Shown here: one piece after another, positions 50,849 to 58,785 of the stretch
Numbering within the stretch: the first letter of the stretch is position 1
Layout: every line of letters begins with the position of its first letter
Source of the DNA: Pelosinus baikalensis
GTDB taxonomy: Bacteria; Bacillota; Negativicutes; DSM-13327
Direction: 5' to 3'
NCBI RefSeq assembly: GCF_020819555.1
Contig: NZ_JAJHJB010000016.1
Location: forward strand, 1 to 64,000
Length of the DNA: 64,000 bases
The notes under the pieces: model-generated
Databases searched by the model: none
Told to the model about the DNA's origin: nothing
The model's input: only the letters and a program-made list of their open reading frames with translations
Made by a program: the position numbers and the translations under genes

Positions 50849-51331
50849 ATGTTTAGTGTAGAGACGATCGTTACCATAATCGCGGCAGTAATTACATTGT
50901 TGTTGTTGATCTTCGCCGTTGATTGGCGATATTTTCGGGATTGGGTTGTTGTTTTTCTCTTTAAATCCGTTATTGACTTCGCCTGGGGGAGTCCAGTTGT
51001 GAATTTAAAGTTATTGGACTATCCTATTCGGTTGTTGCCGCATTACTATAACACAAGCATCTTGTTTGAATTATGGGTATTTCCCACTGCGTGTATTTTA
51101 TATAATCAAGTTACAAGAAAACGAGGCTTATGGCCGATCATTTATTATGCAGCGATATTTAGTGCAGTCATTACTGCCATCGAATATCCTATTGAATTAT
51201 ATACTAATCTGATTGAATATTTGGATTGGAGCTGGTTTACTAGTTTTTATACGATCATGATTACATTTTTAGGTTCAAGAGCTTTTATTGCTTTTTTTCG
51301 TTGGGGCTGTAATTATTTTGGGTGTAAATAA
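50849..51331 (+). CDS. CBO0543-like integral membrane protein
   Basis: The 160-residue protein has several membrane segments (TIVTIIAAVITLLLLIFAVDW, IIYYAAIFSAVITAIEYPIEL, and others) and the motifs DWRYFRDWVVVFLFKSVIDFAWGS and YPIRLLPHYYNTSILFELWVFP common in CBO0543-type proteins. Function unknown. ATG 50849 is preferred because GAGGG lies upstream of it; a GTG at 50831 has no ribosome binding site. It forms a divergent pair with the 50133 gene. Confidence 0.65.
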   Translation: MFSVETIVTIIAAVITLLLLIFAVDWRYFRDWVVVFLFKSVIDFAWGSPVVNLKLLDYPIRLLPHYYNTSILFELWVFPTACILYNQVTRKRGLWPIIYYAAIFSAVITAIEYPIELYTNLIEYLDWSWFTSFYTIMITFLGSRAFIAFFRWGCNYFGCK

Positions 51332-51637
51332 CATTTCCAATAGCTTCAAAAAAAAACATAAATGAGATTCGAGTAGAAAATCCCTAGGCGATTGTGTATA
51401 TATTGGTAGACAGTCCTTTTGATAAGTGATAAACTACTGTCATATAGGTGGCAATGAGATAGCAGAGTACTCCATAATCAGCATAGTAAACTTCATTTTA
51501 TTTGAATGACGATGAACGAATTAGCTGATCAGAACTATGAAGGCTAAAGTACGGATTATACCGGCTTTAACCTTTTTCTTTATTAATAAGAGATGCTAAG
51601 AAGAAATGATTTTAACAGTATACGAGGGGGATGGGAC
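51332..51637 (+). promoter_or_regulatory. long leader region upstream of the Cys/Met PLP enzyme gene
   Basis: No gene is visible. The end of the region has GGCTAAAG...CTTTAACC (about 51541-51574) followed by TTTTTC, a terminator-like hairpin 60 bases before the start codon. Upstream are further partial inverted repeats (GGTAGACAGT with ACTACTGTC). The arrangement would suit an attenuator, but I recognise no SAM, T-box or other known riboswitch core. Confidence 0.35.
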
Positions 51638-52756
51638 ATGAAAATTGAAACAAAGGCAATTCATCTTGGGCATGAAATAGATCAAGAGACAGGCGCAATA
51701 GCACCTCCTATACATTTGTCGACAACCTTTGAACGTGACGCAGATGGCAGCTATCCTCGTGGTCATGTTTACAGTCGTTTGAGTAATCCGAATCGAGATG
51801 CTTTAGAAAAGTGTTTGTGTGGTTTAGAGGGGGGAGAAGGAGCTGCTGCATTTTCCTCTGGTTTAGCAGCGATCTTAAACGTATTCCAGGCATTGCTTCC
51901 TGGAGATCATGTCGTCGTATCCCAGGACCTATATCATGGAACTACGCGTATATTACAAGATATTTTAGAACCGTGGGGACTACAAGTAAGTTATGTAGAT
52001 GTAAATGATTTTTCTCAAGTTCGGGCAATGATCAAAGCGAATACTAAAATTATCTATTTGGAAACTCCATCAAATCCTTTGTTAAAGATAACCGATATCT
52101 CTGCTTTAGCAGCCATCGCTCATGAAGCAGGAGCCCTTTGTGTTTGTGATAATACTTGGCCGACGCCTATGCTGCAAAGACCTTTGGAATTGGGAGCTGA
52201 TATTGTTATCCATTCTACGACTAAATATTTCGGCGGACACAGTGATGTTTTGGGTGGTGCTGTAATCAGTAAAGTAAAGGATGCTTTTTTTGATAAAATT
52301 CGTATGCTGCAGCAAATCGGCGGAGCAGTTCCGGCACCCTTTGATTGCTGGCTAGTATTACGGGGCATTCAGACCTTAAGCTGCCGTATGAAAAATCATT
52401 CAGAGAATGCCTTAGAGATCGCCAACTTTTTACAAAAACATCCTAGAATCGAAAAAGTACATTATCCAGGGCTAGTTGATCATCCAGGACATGACATTGT
52501 ATTGCGGCAGATGAGTCAATTTGGTGGTATGCTATCCTTTCAAGTTCGAGGCAATAAAGAAGAGGCCTTGGCATTTATCGGACGGTTAAAGATCATTCAA
52601 AGGGCAACAAGCCTGGGTGGAGTAGAAAGTCTTATTGAGCACCGGGCTTCCATTGAAGGACCCCAGAGTAAAACTCCTGATAATTTACTGCGGTTCTCAG
52701 TCGGATTGGAAAATATAGATGATCTAATTGCCGATCTGAATGCTGCATTAGAGTAA
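51638..52756 (+). CDS. cystathionine gamma-synthase/lyase family PLP enzyme
   Basis: The 372-residue PLP enzyme shows IKTKAIHLG-like start (IETKAIHLGHEIDQETGAIAPPIHLSTTF), YSRLSNPNRDALEKCLCGLEGGEGAAAFSSGLAA, and the PLP lysine K196 in HSTTKYFGGHSDVLGG. The C-terminus SLGGVESLIEHRASIEGP...LLRFSVGLEN is typical. It may be cystathionine gamma-synthase, gamma-lyase, beta-lyase or methionine gamma-lyase; sequence alone does not decide. GAGGGGG at about 51624-51630 selects ATG 51638 over 51593. It is a single-gene unit. Confidence 0.85.
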   Translation: MKIETKAIHLGHEIDQETGAIAPPIHLSTTFERDADGSYPRGHVYSRLSNPNRDALEKCLCGLEGGEGAAAFSSGLAAILNVFQALLPGDHVVVSQDLYHGTTRILQDILEPWGLQVSYVDVNDFSQVRAMIKANTKIIYLETPSNPLLKITDISALAAIAHEAGALCVCDNTWPTPMLQRPLELGADIVIHSTTKYFGGHSDVLGGAVISKVKDAFFDKIRMLQQIGGAVPAPFDCWLVLRGIQTLSCRMKNHSENALEIANFLQKHPRIEKVHYPGLVDHPGHDIVLRQMSQFGGMLSFQVRGNKEEALAFIGRLKIIQRATSLGGVESLIEHRASIEGPQSKTPDNLLRFSVGLENIDDLIADLNAALE

Positions 52757-52821
52757 AATGATTCACGAAAGAGCAACTAAGAAAAATGTGGCTCTTTCTT
52801 TAAAACATATAAAACGAAAAA

Positions 52822-52919
52822 GGAACCACAAAGGCGCAAAGGACACAAAGGGTTTTATTTATATTTTTTGTGTACTCCTTTGTGTGCCGCATCAGCGGCA
52901 TTGTGCCTTTGTGGTTCAT
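52822..52919. repeat. palindromic intergenic repeat, inverted orientation copy
   Basis: GGAACCACAAAGGCGCAAAG mirrors GCATTGTGCCTTTGTGGTTC. The inner GCCGCATCAGCGGC hairpin lies in the right half, so this copy is reversed relative to those at 33519 and 38653. Confidence 0.75.
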
Positions 52920-52943
52920 TGCTTTTTTATAACTCTATACATT

Positions 52944-53078
52944 TTATCTTTCAATTACGACTGCAAATCCTCTGCCGGATTCATCAGTTCGTGCCGCTTC
53001 AATGGCTGCATTAAGAGCAAGGAGATTTGTTTGTGCAGCAATTCCGTTGATAACTTATACGATATCTTTTGATTTCAT
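52944..53078 (-). pseudogene. relic of a methyl-accepting chemotaxis protein signalling tip
   Basis: On the minus strand 45 codons read MKSKDIV-stop-VINGIAAQTNLLALNAAI and continue EAARTDESGRGFAVVIER-stop. This is the hairpin tip of MCP signalling domains, with substitutions (TDE for AGE) and an internal TAA. Nothing of the rest of the receptor remains. It is a fossil, unrelated to the intact receptor at 24647 beyond the shared domain. Confidence 0.75.
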
Positions 53079-53175
53079 CATTTAAGAAGTTTTTTCAGTC
53101 AATACAAAATGTAAAGTTATAAAAAAGTGTAAGATATATTTATAAAATCAAAAGTCAAATAGTCAAATAAAAACA

Positions 53176-53205
53176 TTGACTTTTAATAAGAGAAATTGGT
53201 AAAAT
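53176..53205 (+). promoter_or_regulatory. promoter of the dnaJ-clpB unit
   Basis: TTGACT (53176-53181) and TAAAAT (53200-53205) are 18 bp apart. No CIRCE (HrcA) or CtsR-like repeat is visible around it. Confidence 0.5.
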
Positions 53206-53298
53206 ATTAGTAGAGAAGATGGTTAATATTATGTTAGCAGCACATTATTCTCGGATTAAGATCAAATTCTATCGCCCCAAATACAAGGAAGTATAAAA

Positions 53299-53391
53299 AT
53301 GACAGTATTGATGCAAAATTTGATAAAACAGCTGCAAGAAATAAATCTGCAGCTATTGAAGAAGGTAGGTGAAAGGTATGAAATTTATTGA
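53299..53391 (+). CDS. small 30-residue ORF coupled to the DnaJ-like gene
   Basis: From ATG 53299 (AAGGAAG about 7 bases before) the frame encodes MTVLMQNLIKQLQEINLQLL and ends KKVGERYEIY at TGA 53389-53391, overlapping the DnaJ-like start at 53378 by 14 bases. The product is an amphipathic helix. It may be a leader that couples translation into the DnaJ-like gene; no family recognised. Confidence 0.4.
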   Translation: MTVLMQNLIKQLQEINLQLLKKVGERYEIY

Positions 53392-54379
53392 CTATTATGA
53401 AGTTTTAGGTGTGCCAAAGGCCGCCACTGATAAAGAAATAAAAACGGCATATCGAAAACTAGCCAGGCAATATCATCCTGATGTGCAAAAAGGGAAGGAA
53501 AAGAAAGAGGCAGAAGAAAAGTTTAAAGAAATCAATGAGGCATATGAGGTATTAGGTGATGCTTCCAATCGGGAAAAGTATGATAAATTAGGAGAAAACT
53601 GGCGGATGGGTCAAGAATTTCAGCCGCCACCCAATGCTTCTGGGTATCAGACGTATCATATGGATGGAATGGATGGCTTTGGTTTCAGCGATTTTTTCTC
53701 CTCCATTTTTGGGCAGGAGTTTTCTAGCCAGCGAGATGGTTATGGGAGAGGTTATCAGGCAAGGCAGCCTAGATATGAAGGGGACGATGTGGAAGCCACA
53801 ATCAGCCTGACAGTGGAAGAACTGATGGCGGGAGCAGAGAAAGAAATTCAAATTCATGTACCAGTCATTTGTGCTGCCTGTGAAGGGCAGCGCTTTACCA
53901 GCAGGGGCGTGTGCAGTACCTGTAAGGGGGCAGGAGTCACGGAAGAACATAAAAAGTTAAAGGTGAAAATTCCTGGTAAGTCTTATCCTGGCACTGTGTT
54001 GCGTCTAAAAGGAATGGGGGGCAAAGGTTCTAATAATGGTGCAAATGGTGATTTGTATCTTCATGCAGAGATGAAACCTCAGTCCAATTGGCGTGTTATC
54101 AACCAGATTGACTTAGAGGGCGATTTGACGATTTATCCGGAACAAGCTGTTTTAGGGGATCTGGTTTCCGTGCATACTCCATCGGGGATAGTTGAAGTGA
54201 AGATTCAGCCAGGAACTCGTTCTGGTCAGAAACTTCGTTTAAAAGATAGAGGATTTAAGAAGAATGCAACTTTGGGGGATTTGTATATAAAAATTCAGAT
54301 TGATATTCCGCGGAATCAAAAGACGGAAGAAATGGAGCTTTATAAACAGATTTATGCCCTGCGCCACAAAAAAATATGA
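53378..54379 (+). CDS. DnaJ-type co-chaperone with reduced zinc domain
   Basis: The 333-residue protein has a J domain (residues 3-70: DYYEVLGVPKAATDKEIKTAYRKLARQYHPDVQKG with HPD), a Gly/Phe-rich linker (about 80-130), and two C-terminal client-binding domains. Between them only two Cys motifs remain (CAACEGQR and CSTCKGAG, about 170-188), half of the four that build the DnaJ zinc finger. It is thus intermediate between DnaJ and CbpA. GTG 53369 is an alternative start. clpB follows 40 bases later, so it may feed clients to DnaK/ClpB. Confidence 0.87.
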   Translation: MKFIDYYEVLGVPKAATDKEIKTAYRKLARQYHPDVQKGKEKKEAEEKFKEINEAYEVLGDASNREKYDKLGENWRMGQEFQPPPNASGYQTYHMDGMDGFGFSDFFSSIFGQEFSSQRDGYGRGYQARQPRYEGDDVEATISLTVEELMAGAEKEIQIHVPVICAACEGQRFTSRGVCSTCKGAGVTEEHKKLKVKIPGKSYPGTVLRLKGMGGKGSNNGANGDLYLHAEMKPQSNWRVINQIDLEGDLTIYPEQAVLGDLVSVHTPSGIVEVKIQPGTRSGQKLRLKDRGFKKNATLGDLYIKIQIDIPRNQKTEEMELYKQIYALRHKKI

Positions 54380-54419
54380 TTAAGGCTGTTATGTTCGTTA
54401 TATAGAGGAGGTAAATAGT

Positions 54420-57017
54420 ATGAATCAAGATCAATACACGCAAAAGGCATTAGCTGCCCTTTCAGAAGCGCAGCAATTAACTGCGCTGCATTACCAGCAA
54501 GAAGTAAGTACCAGGCATTTATTATTAGCACTAGTCAAAGAAGAAGATGGCATGATTGGGCAAATTTTGGCTCAATCACAAATTGATGTTAAACTCTTAA
54601 AGACCAAGGTAGAGAAATTAATCACGAATCAGCCTTCCGTTCGCGGTCAAGAGGGCAGTCTGCGTATGAATACGGCAATGATTCGGGTGCTGGGTTTAGC
54701 GGAAAAAATTGCATCAGGTATGAAAGATCAATTTATCAGTACAGAACATTTATTACTAGCTGTTGTAGAAGATGGTGATAGTGATGTGGTGGAAGTCTGC
54801 AGGGAATTTGGGCTGCATCGCAGTCGCATTCAACAGATTGTAAAGGAATATCGTCAAGGACAGCGGATTACCAGCGACAATCCTGAAGAAGGATACCAGG
54901 CATTGTCAAAATATGGGCGGGATTTGACCGAAATGGCTAAACAGGGGAAATTAGATCCTGTTATTGGTCGAGATGAAGAAATTCGCAGAGCAATAGAAAT
55001 ACTATCTCGCCGTACCAAGAATAATCCTGTGCTGATCGGTGAACCTGGGGTTGGAAAGACAGCGATTGTAGAAGGGTTAGCTAGGCGCATTGTAGCTGGG
55101 GATGTACCAGAAACTTTGAAGAATAAAAGCTTGTATTCCTTAGATCTTAGTTCTTTAGTGGCTGGTGCCAAATATCGAGGTGAGTTTGAGGAACGCTTGA
55201 AAAATGTTTTAAATGAAATTGTTAAATCAGAGGGAAAAATTCTCTTGTTCATTGATGAACTTCATACGGTAGTGGGAGCTGGTGCTGCGGAAGGAGCTAT
55301 GGATGCTGGCAATATTTTAAAACCCATGCTTGCAAGAGGTGAACTTCGTTGTATTGGTGCTACCACTTTGAATGAATATCGTAAACATATCGAAAAAGAT
55401 GCTGCTTTGGAGCGTCGTTTCCAACCGGTTCTTGTGGATCAGCCTACAGTAGAGGATACGATTTCCATATTAAGAGGCTTAAAGGAGCGTTATGAAATTC
55501 ATCATGGCGTTCGAATCAAGGATAGTGCTCTGGTGTCGGCAGCTGTACTGTCAGATCGGTATATCTCCGATCGCTTCTTGCCTGATAAAGCGATTGACTT
55601 GGTAGATGAGGCTGGTGCGAAATTACGTACAGAAATTGATTCGATGCCCAGTGAGCTAGATGAGATTTTGCGCCGGGTGATGCAGCTTGAAATTGAAGAA
55701 CAGGCTCTTAAAAAAGAGAGTGATGCTTCTTCCTTGGAGAAACTGAATACGATTCAAGAGGAACTAAAAAACCTGCGTCAAGAAACAGATGTGCTGAGAG
55801 TCCAATGGCAGGGAGAAAAGGAAGCTATACTGCGCCTGCGTGGTTTGAAAAAGGAAATTGAATCTGTCAAAGCCGAGATGGAGACTGCGGAAAGGGCTTA
55901 TGACCTTACTCATTTGGCAGAGCTCAAATACGGTAAGCTGCCAGAGTTAGAAGCACGGTTAAAAAACGAAGATGAATTACTAAGCAAAAAACACAATGAT
56001 AAAGTTCTGTTAAAAGAAGAAGTCGGTGAAGATGACATAGCTAAGATCGTTAGCCGCTGGACTGGTATTCCGGTTAACCGTATGTTAGCGGGAGAACGAG
56101 AAAAACTGGCTAATTTAGAAAGCATTTTGCATACAAGAGTCGTAGGTCAAGAGGATGCTGTGCAGGCTGTCAGTGAAGCCATCATCAGAGCGCGGGCAGG
56201 AGTGAAAGATCCGAATCGTCCAATTGGCTCCTTCATCTTCCTCGGTCCAACAGGGGTTGGTAAAACGGAATTGGCAAAAACCCTGGCAGAAGTATTATTC
56301 GATGATGAGCGCAGCATGATTCGTGTAGACATGAGTGAATATATGGAGAAGCATACCGTCGCTCGCTTAATTGGTGCTCCTCCAGGTTATGTTGGTCATG
56401 ATGAAGGAGGACAATTAACAGAAGCGGTACGTCGTCGCCCTTACAGCGTAATTTTGCTGGATGAGATTGAAAAAGCTCATAGTGACGTATTTAATGTTCT
56501 GCTGCAAATATTAGACGATGGACGACTAACAGATGGAAAAGGCAGAACCGTCAATTTTAAAAATACAGTTGTTATTATGACATCCAACTTAGGATCGGCT
56601 GAAATTTTACAAAATGAGTTTGAGAGGGCTAAAGAAAAAGTCCTTAGCATGCTCAAGTCTCATTTCAGACCTGAATTCTTGAATCGCATTGACGATATTA
56701 TTGTCTTTAATGCCCTGACAGAGCAGCAAGTTAGTAAAATTGCCGGAATCCTATTGGAAAACTTGAATAAACGTTTGCAAAAGCAGATGAATATTACCTT
56801 GGTTTGGGATGAGGCGGTTTTAACATTACTATCCAAGAAAGGGTACGATTCTGCATTTGGTGCTCGGCCACTACGCCGCCAGATTAGCAGGTCTATCGAA
56901 ACAGAGTTAAGCAAAAAAATAGTCCGTGGTGAAATCATGGAAGGCAATACCGTTAAACTAAAAGCGCAAGACGGCACAATCATCTTAACCCCGGTAGTAG
57001 ATGCTGTAAGTCTTTAA
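54420..57017 (+). CDS. clpB: ClpB disaggregase
   Basis: The 865-residue AAA+ chaperone has N-domain repeats (1-150), AAA-1 with GEPGVGKT near 208, the ClpB-specific coiled-coil middle domain (about 400-525, rich in Glu/Lys/Leu), AAA-2 with GPTGVGKT near 609 and Walker B LLDEIEKAH, and a C-terminal small domain. The ClpP-binding IGF/L loop is not evident, as expected of ClpB. It resolves protein aggregates with DnaK. Slightly odd: middle and C-terminal stretches diverge from E. coli forms but all ATPase motifs are intact. GAGGAGG precedes ATG 54420. Confidence 0.94.
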   Translation: MNQDQYTQKALAALSEAQQLTALHYQQEVSTRHLLLALVKEEDGMIGQILAQSQIDVKLLKTKVEKLITNQPSVRGQEGSLRMNTAMIRVLGLAEKIASGMKDQFISTEHLLLAVVEDGDSDVVEVCREFGLHRSRIQQIVKEYRQGQRITSDNPEEGYQALSKYGRDLTEMAKQGKLDPVIGRDEEIRRAIEILSRRTKNNPVLIGEPGVGKTAIVEGLARRIVAGDVPETLKNKSLYSLDLSSLVAGAKYRGEFEERLKNVLNEIVKSEGKILLFIDELHTVVGAGAAEGAMDAGNILKPMLARGELRCIGATTLNEYRKHIEKDAALERRFQPVLVDQPTVEDTISILRGLKERYEIHHGVRIKDSALVSAAVLSDRYISDRFLPDKAIDLVDEAGAKLRTEIDSMPSELDEILRRVMQLEIEEQALKKESDASSLEKLNTIQEELKNLRQETDVLRVQWQGEKEAILRLRGLKKEIESVKAEMETAERAYDLTHLAELKYGKLPELEARLKNEDELLSKKHNDKVLLKEEVGEDDIAKIVSRWTGIPVNRMLAGEREKLANLESILHTRVVGQEDAVQAVSEAIIRARAGVKDPNRPIGSFIFLGPTGVGKTELAKTLAEVLFDDERSMIRVDMSEYMEKHTVARLIGAPPGYVGHDEGGQLTEAVRRRPYSVILLDEIEKAHSDVFNVLLQILDDGRLTDGKGRTVNFKNTVVIMTSNLGSAEILQNEFERAKEKVLSMLKSHFRPEFLNRIDDIIVFNALTEQQVSKIAGILLENLNKRLQKQMNITLVWDEAVLTLLSKKGYDSAFGARPLRRQISRSIETELSKKIVRGEIMEGNTVKLKAQDGTIILTPVVDAVSL

Positions 57018-57019
57018 AT

Positions 57020-57054
57020 AATAAACTCCTGCAAACGTTGCAGGAGTTTATTAT
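57020..57054 (+). terminator. terminator of dnaJ-clpB
   Basis: AATAAACTCCTGCAA (57020-57034) and TTGCAGGAGTTTATT (57038-57052) make a perfect 15-bp stem with a 3-base loop and T-rich tail. Confidence 0.8.
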
Positions 57055-57107
57055 TTTATGGTAAATAGAATGAAGTATTAAAGTCATTATTAATAGGAGG
57101 ACTGTAC

Positions 57108-58019
57108 ATGCCAGTTACATTAGATGGAAAGTTAGTAATTGCCATCTCTTCACGTGCTCTTTTTGACTTAGATGCCAGTAATAAAATTTTTGAAGAAGAA
57201 GGAGAAGAACAGTACACAAAATATCAGATTGAACATGAAAATGAGCTGCTGAACCATGGAGTGGCGTTTCCATTAATAAAACGTCTGCTGAAGCTGCGAG
57301 ATCCTGAAACGGGAGAACCTATGGTAGAAATTATTCTGATTTCCAAAAATGATCCAAATACTGGCTTGAGAGTTTTTAATTCCATAGAGCAGCATAAATT
57401 GGATATTACCAGGGCTGCATTTACTAGGGGACGGTCGCCATATAAGTATTTAAAAGCCTTTAAAGCCGATTTATTTTTATCTGCTAATCCCGAGGATGTA
57501 TCACTTGCCCTTGAAAATGGGCATGCCAGTGCTACCATTTATGCAGGAACGTATGTAAAGCAAGAGGACGATATGGAGGAAATTCGCATTGCTTTTGATG
57601 GTGATGCGGTTATATTTAGTGATGAAGCGGAAAAAATATATCAGCAGATGGGTTTAGAAGAATTCAAAAAACATGAAGCGGAAAAAAGTGAAATACCGTT
57701 GCCGCCTGGTCCTTTCATGTCTTTTTTAACGTCCTTAAATAATGTGCAGAAGGCTTATAAAGATAAGGAGAAGAAGACAATACGAACAGCACTTGTGACA
57801 GCACGAAATGCGCCAGCCCACAAAAGAGCAATCAAGACATTGCGGTCATGGGGAATTACAGTGGATGAAGCTTTCTTTTTAGGAGGATTGGATAAAGCAG
57901 CCATTTTAGAAAGCTTTAACCCCCATATCTTTTTTGATGATCAACATACTTACTGCATTAATGCTTCAAAAGTAGTACCAACAGGGCATGTACCAAGCGG
58001 TGTAACAAACAGTTACTGA
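57108..58019 (+). CDS. 5'-nucleotidase (NT5 family, PF06189 type)
   Basis: The 303-residue soluble protein matches the bacterial relatives of cytosolic 5'-nucleotidase I: LVIAISSRALFDLDASNKIFEEEG (with the nucleophile region), VEIILISKNDPNTGLRVFNSIEQHKLDITRAAFTRG, ADLFLSANPEDV, IAFDGDAVIFSDEAE, and FFDDQHTYC near the end. It should dephosphorylate nucleoside monophosphates. AGGAGGACTGTAC precedes ATG 57108. It is followed closely by a small CMD-family gene. Confidence 0.85.
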   Translation: MPVTLDGKLVIAISSRALFDLDASNKIFEEEGEEQYTKYQIEHENELLNHGVAFPLIKRLLKLRDPETGEPMVEIILISKNDPNTGLRVFNSIEQHKLDITRAAFTRGRSPYKYLKAFKADLFLSANPEDVSLALENGHASATIYAGTYVKQEDDMEEIRIAFDGDAVIFSDEAEKIYQQMGLEEFKKHEAEKSEIPLPPGPFMSFLTSLNNVQKAYKDKEKKTIRTALVTARNAPAHKRAIKTLRSWGITVDEAFFLGGLDKAAILESFNPHIFFDDQHTYCINASKVVPTGHVPSGVTNSY

Positions 58020-58080
58020 TTATTAGGAACATAAAAAAAGAAGCCACTCCAAGGAAATACATTGTATAGGGGGACGAAAA

Positions 58081-58401
58081 ATGAGTGACAAATTGTTAAT
58101 AAGTAATGCCTTTCAGACTTTTTTAACGGAGGCTCCAGAACATCAAAAGGTCTGGATGGAGACGGTGAAAAAGTGGGGTGAGGCAAGTCAGCTAGATAAG
58201 AAAACAGAAACTCTTTCCTATCTATCTGTATTAGCAGTATTAAGATTGGAAGGCGGACTGCCTTTTCATGTAAAACAAGCGAAAGCAGTAGGAGCGACCA
58301 GAGAAGAAGTCATAAGTGCTATTCTAGTGGGACTGCCAGCAGCAGGAAACGTTGTGATCCAATCCTTACCAATCGCTTTGAGCGCTTATGATAATGAATA
58401 A
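58081..58401 (+). CDS. carboxymuconolactone decarboxylase-like (AhpD fold) protein without redox Cys
   Basis: The 106-residue helical protein has the CMD pattern ETLSYLSVLAVLRLEGGLPFHVKQAKAVGATREEVISAILVGLPAAGN. The AhpD CxxC is absent (there is no Cys at all), so a peroxidase role is unlikely. Function unknown. It starts 61 bases after the nucleotidase with AGGGGGACG in front and ends before a hairpin. Confidence 0.75.
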   Translation: MSDKLLISNAFQTFLTEAPEHQKVWMETVKKWGEASQLDKKTETLSYLSVLAVLRLEGGLPFHVKQAKAVGATREEVISAILVGLPAAGNVVIQSLPIALSAYDNE

Positions 58402-58440
58402 GATAACCATAGGTTAGCTGCATTACCGAACATAGGTGAA

Positions 58441-58493
58441 AGGGGCTGTCGCATTAGCGATTATAATTATATCGCTAACGACAGCTTTTCCCT
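58441..58493 (+). terminator. terminator after the CMD-like gene
   Basis: AGGGGCTGTCGCATTAGCGA pairs with TCGCTAACGACAGCTTTTCC (a bulged long stem, 58441-58493). It closes the 5'-nucleotidase/CMD unit. Confidence 0.65.
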
Positions 58494-58549
58494 TGCAAAA
58501 ACCAAGCTACTAGCTTGTCTTGGCATTAAGGAACCCCTCCCTGCCCCCT

Positions 58550-58739
58550 TTAGCAATAGCCGATTTGTGCTGCTAGAACCATTTCGCTAGAAGTAACATC
58601 TTTTTCATTGTATTTATCGTCCTTAACGCCTTAACATTAACTTCGACACTGCTGGGCGTTATTTCCCCCTTGACCGAAAAGTTTAGTATATCTTGAGACA
58701 AGGATCCTGTCCCTTTCAGGCAGGAGTTTTTTGTTTATA
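58550..58739 (-). pseudogene. frameshifted relic of an unidentified gene
   Basis: On the minus strand a protein-like frame reads SCLKGTGSLSQDILNFSVKG, EITPSSVEVNVKA, then shifts frame to KDDKYNEKDVTSSEMVLAAQ and ends IGYC at TAA (58550-58552). Both parts look like real protein, and a one- or two-base shift joins them. No start is visible and its upstream part is replaced by the kinase promoter region. On the plus strand GGATCCTGTCC...GGCAGGAG-TTTTTT at 58702-58732 looks like a terminator. Family not recognised. Confidence 0.4.
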
Positions 58740-58785
58740 CGGTAAATTTTAAAAAAGGAATGTGTTAGGAGGGAAATCTTATTTT

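Noticed and set aside
52758..53072. Open frame of 104 codons on the plus strand
   Set aside because: It runs through a palindromic repeat and antisense to the MCP relic; composition (many His, Cys, Phe) is not protein-like and no ribosome binding site precedes it.
54854..55252. 132-codon minus-strand frame inside clpB
   Set aside because: Antisense shadow of ClpB AAA-1; no independent evidence.
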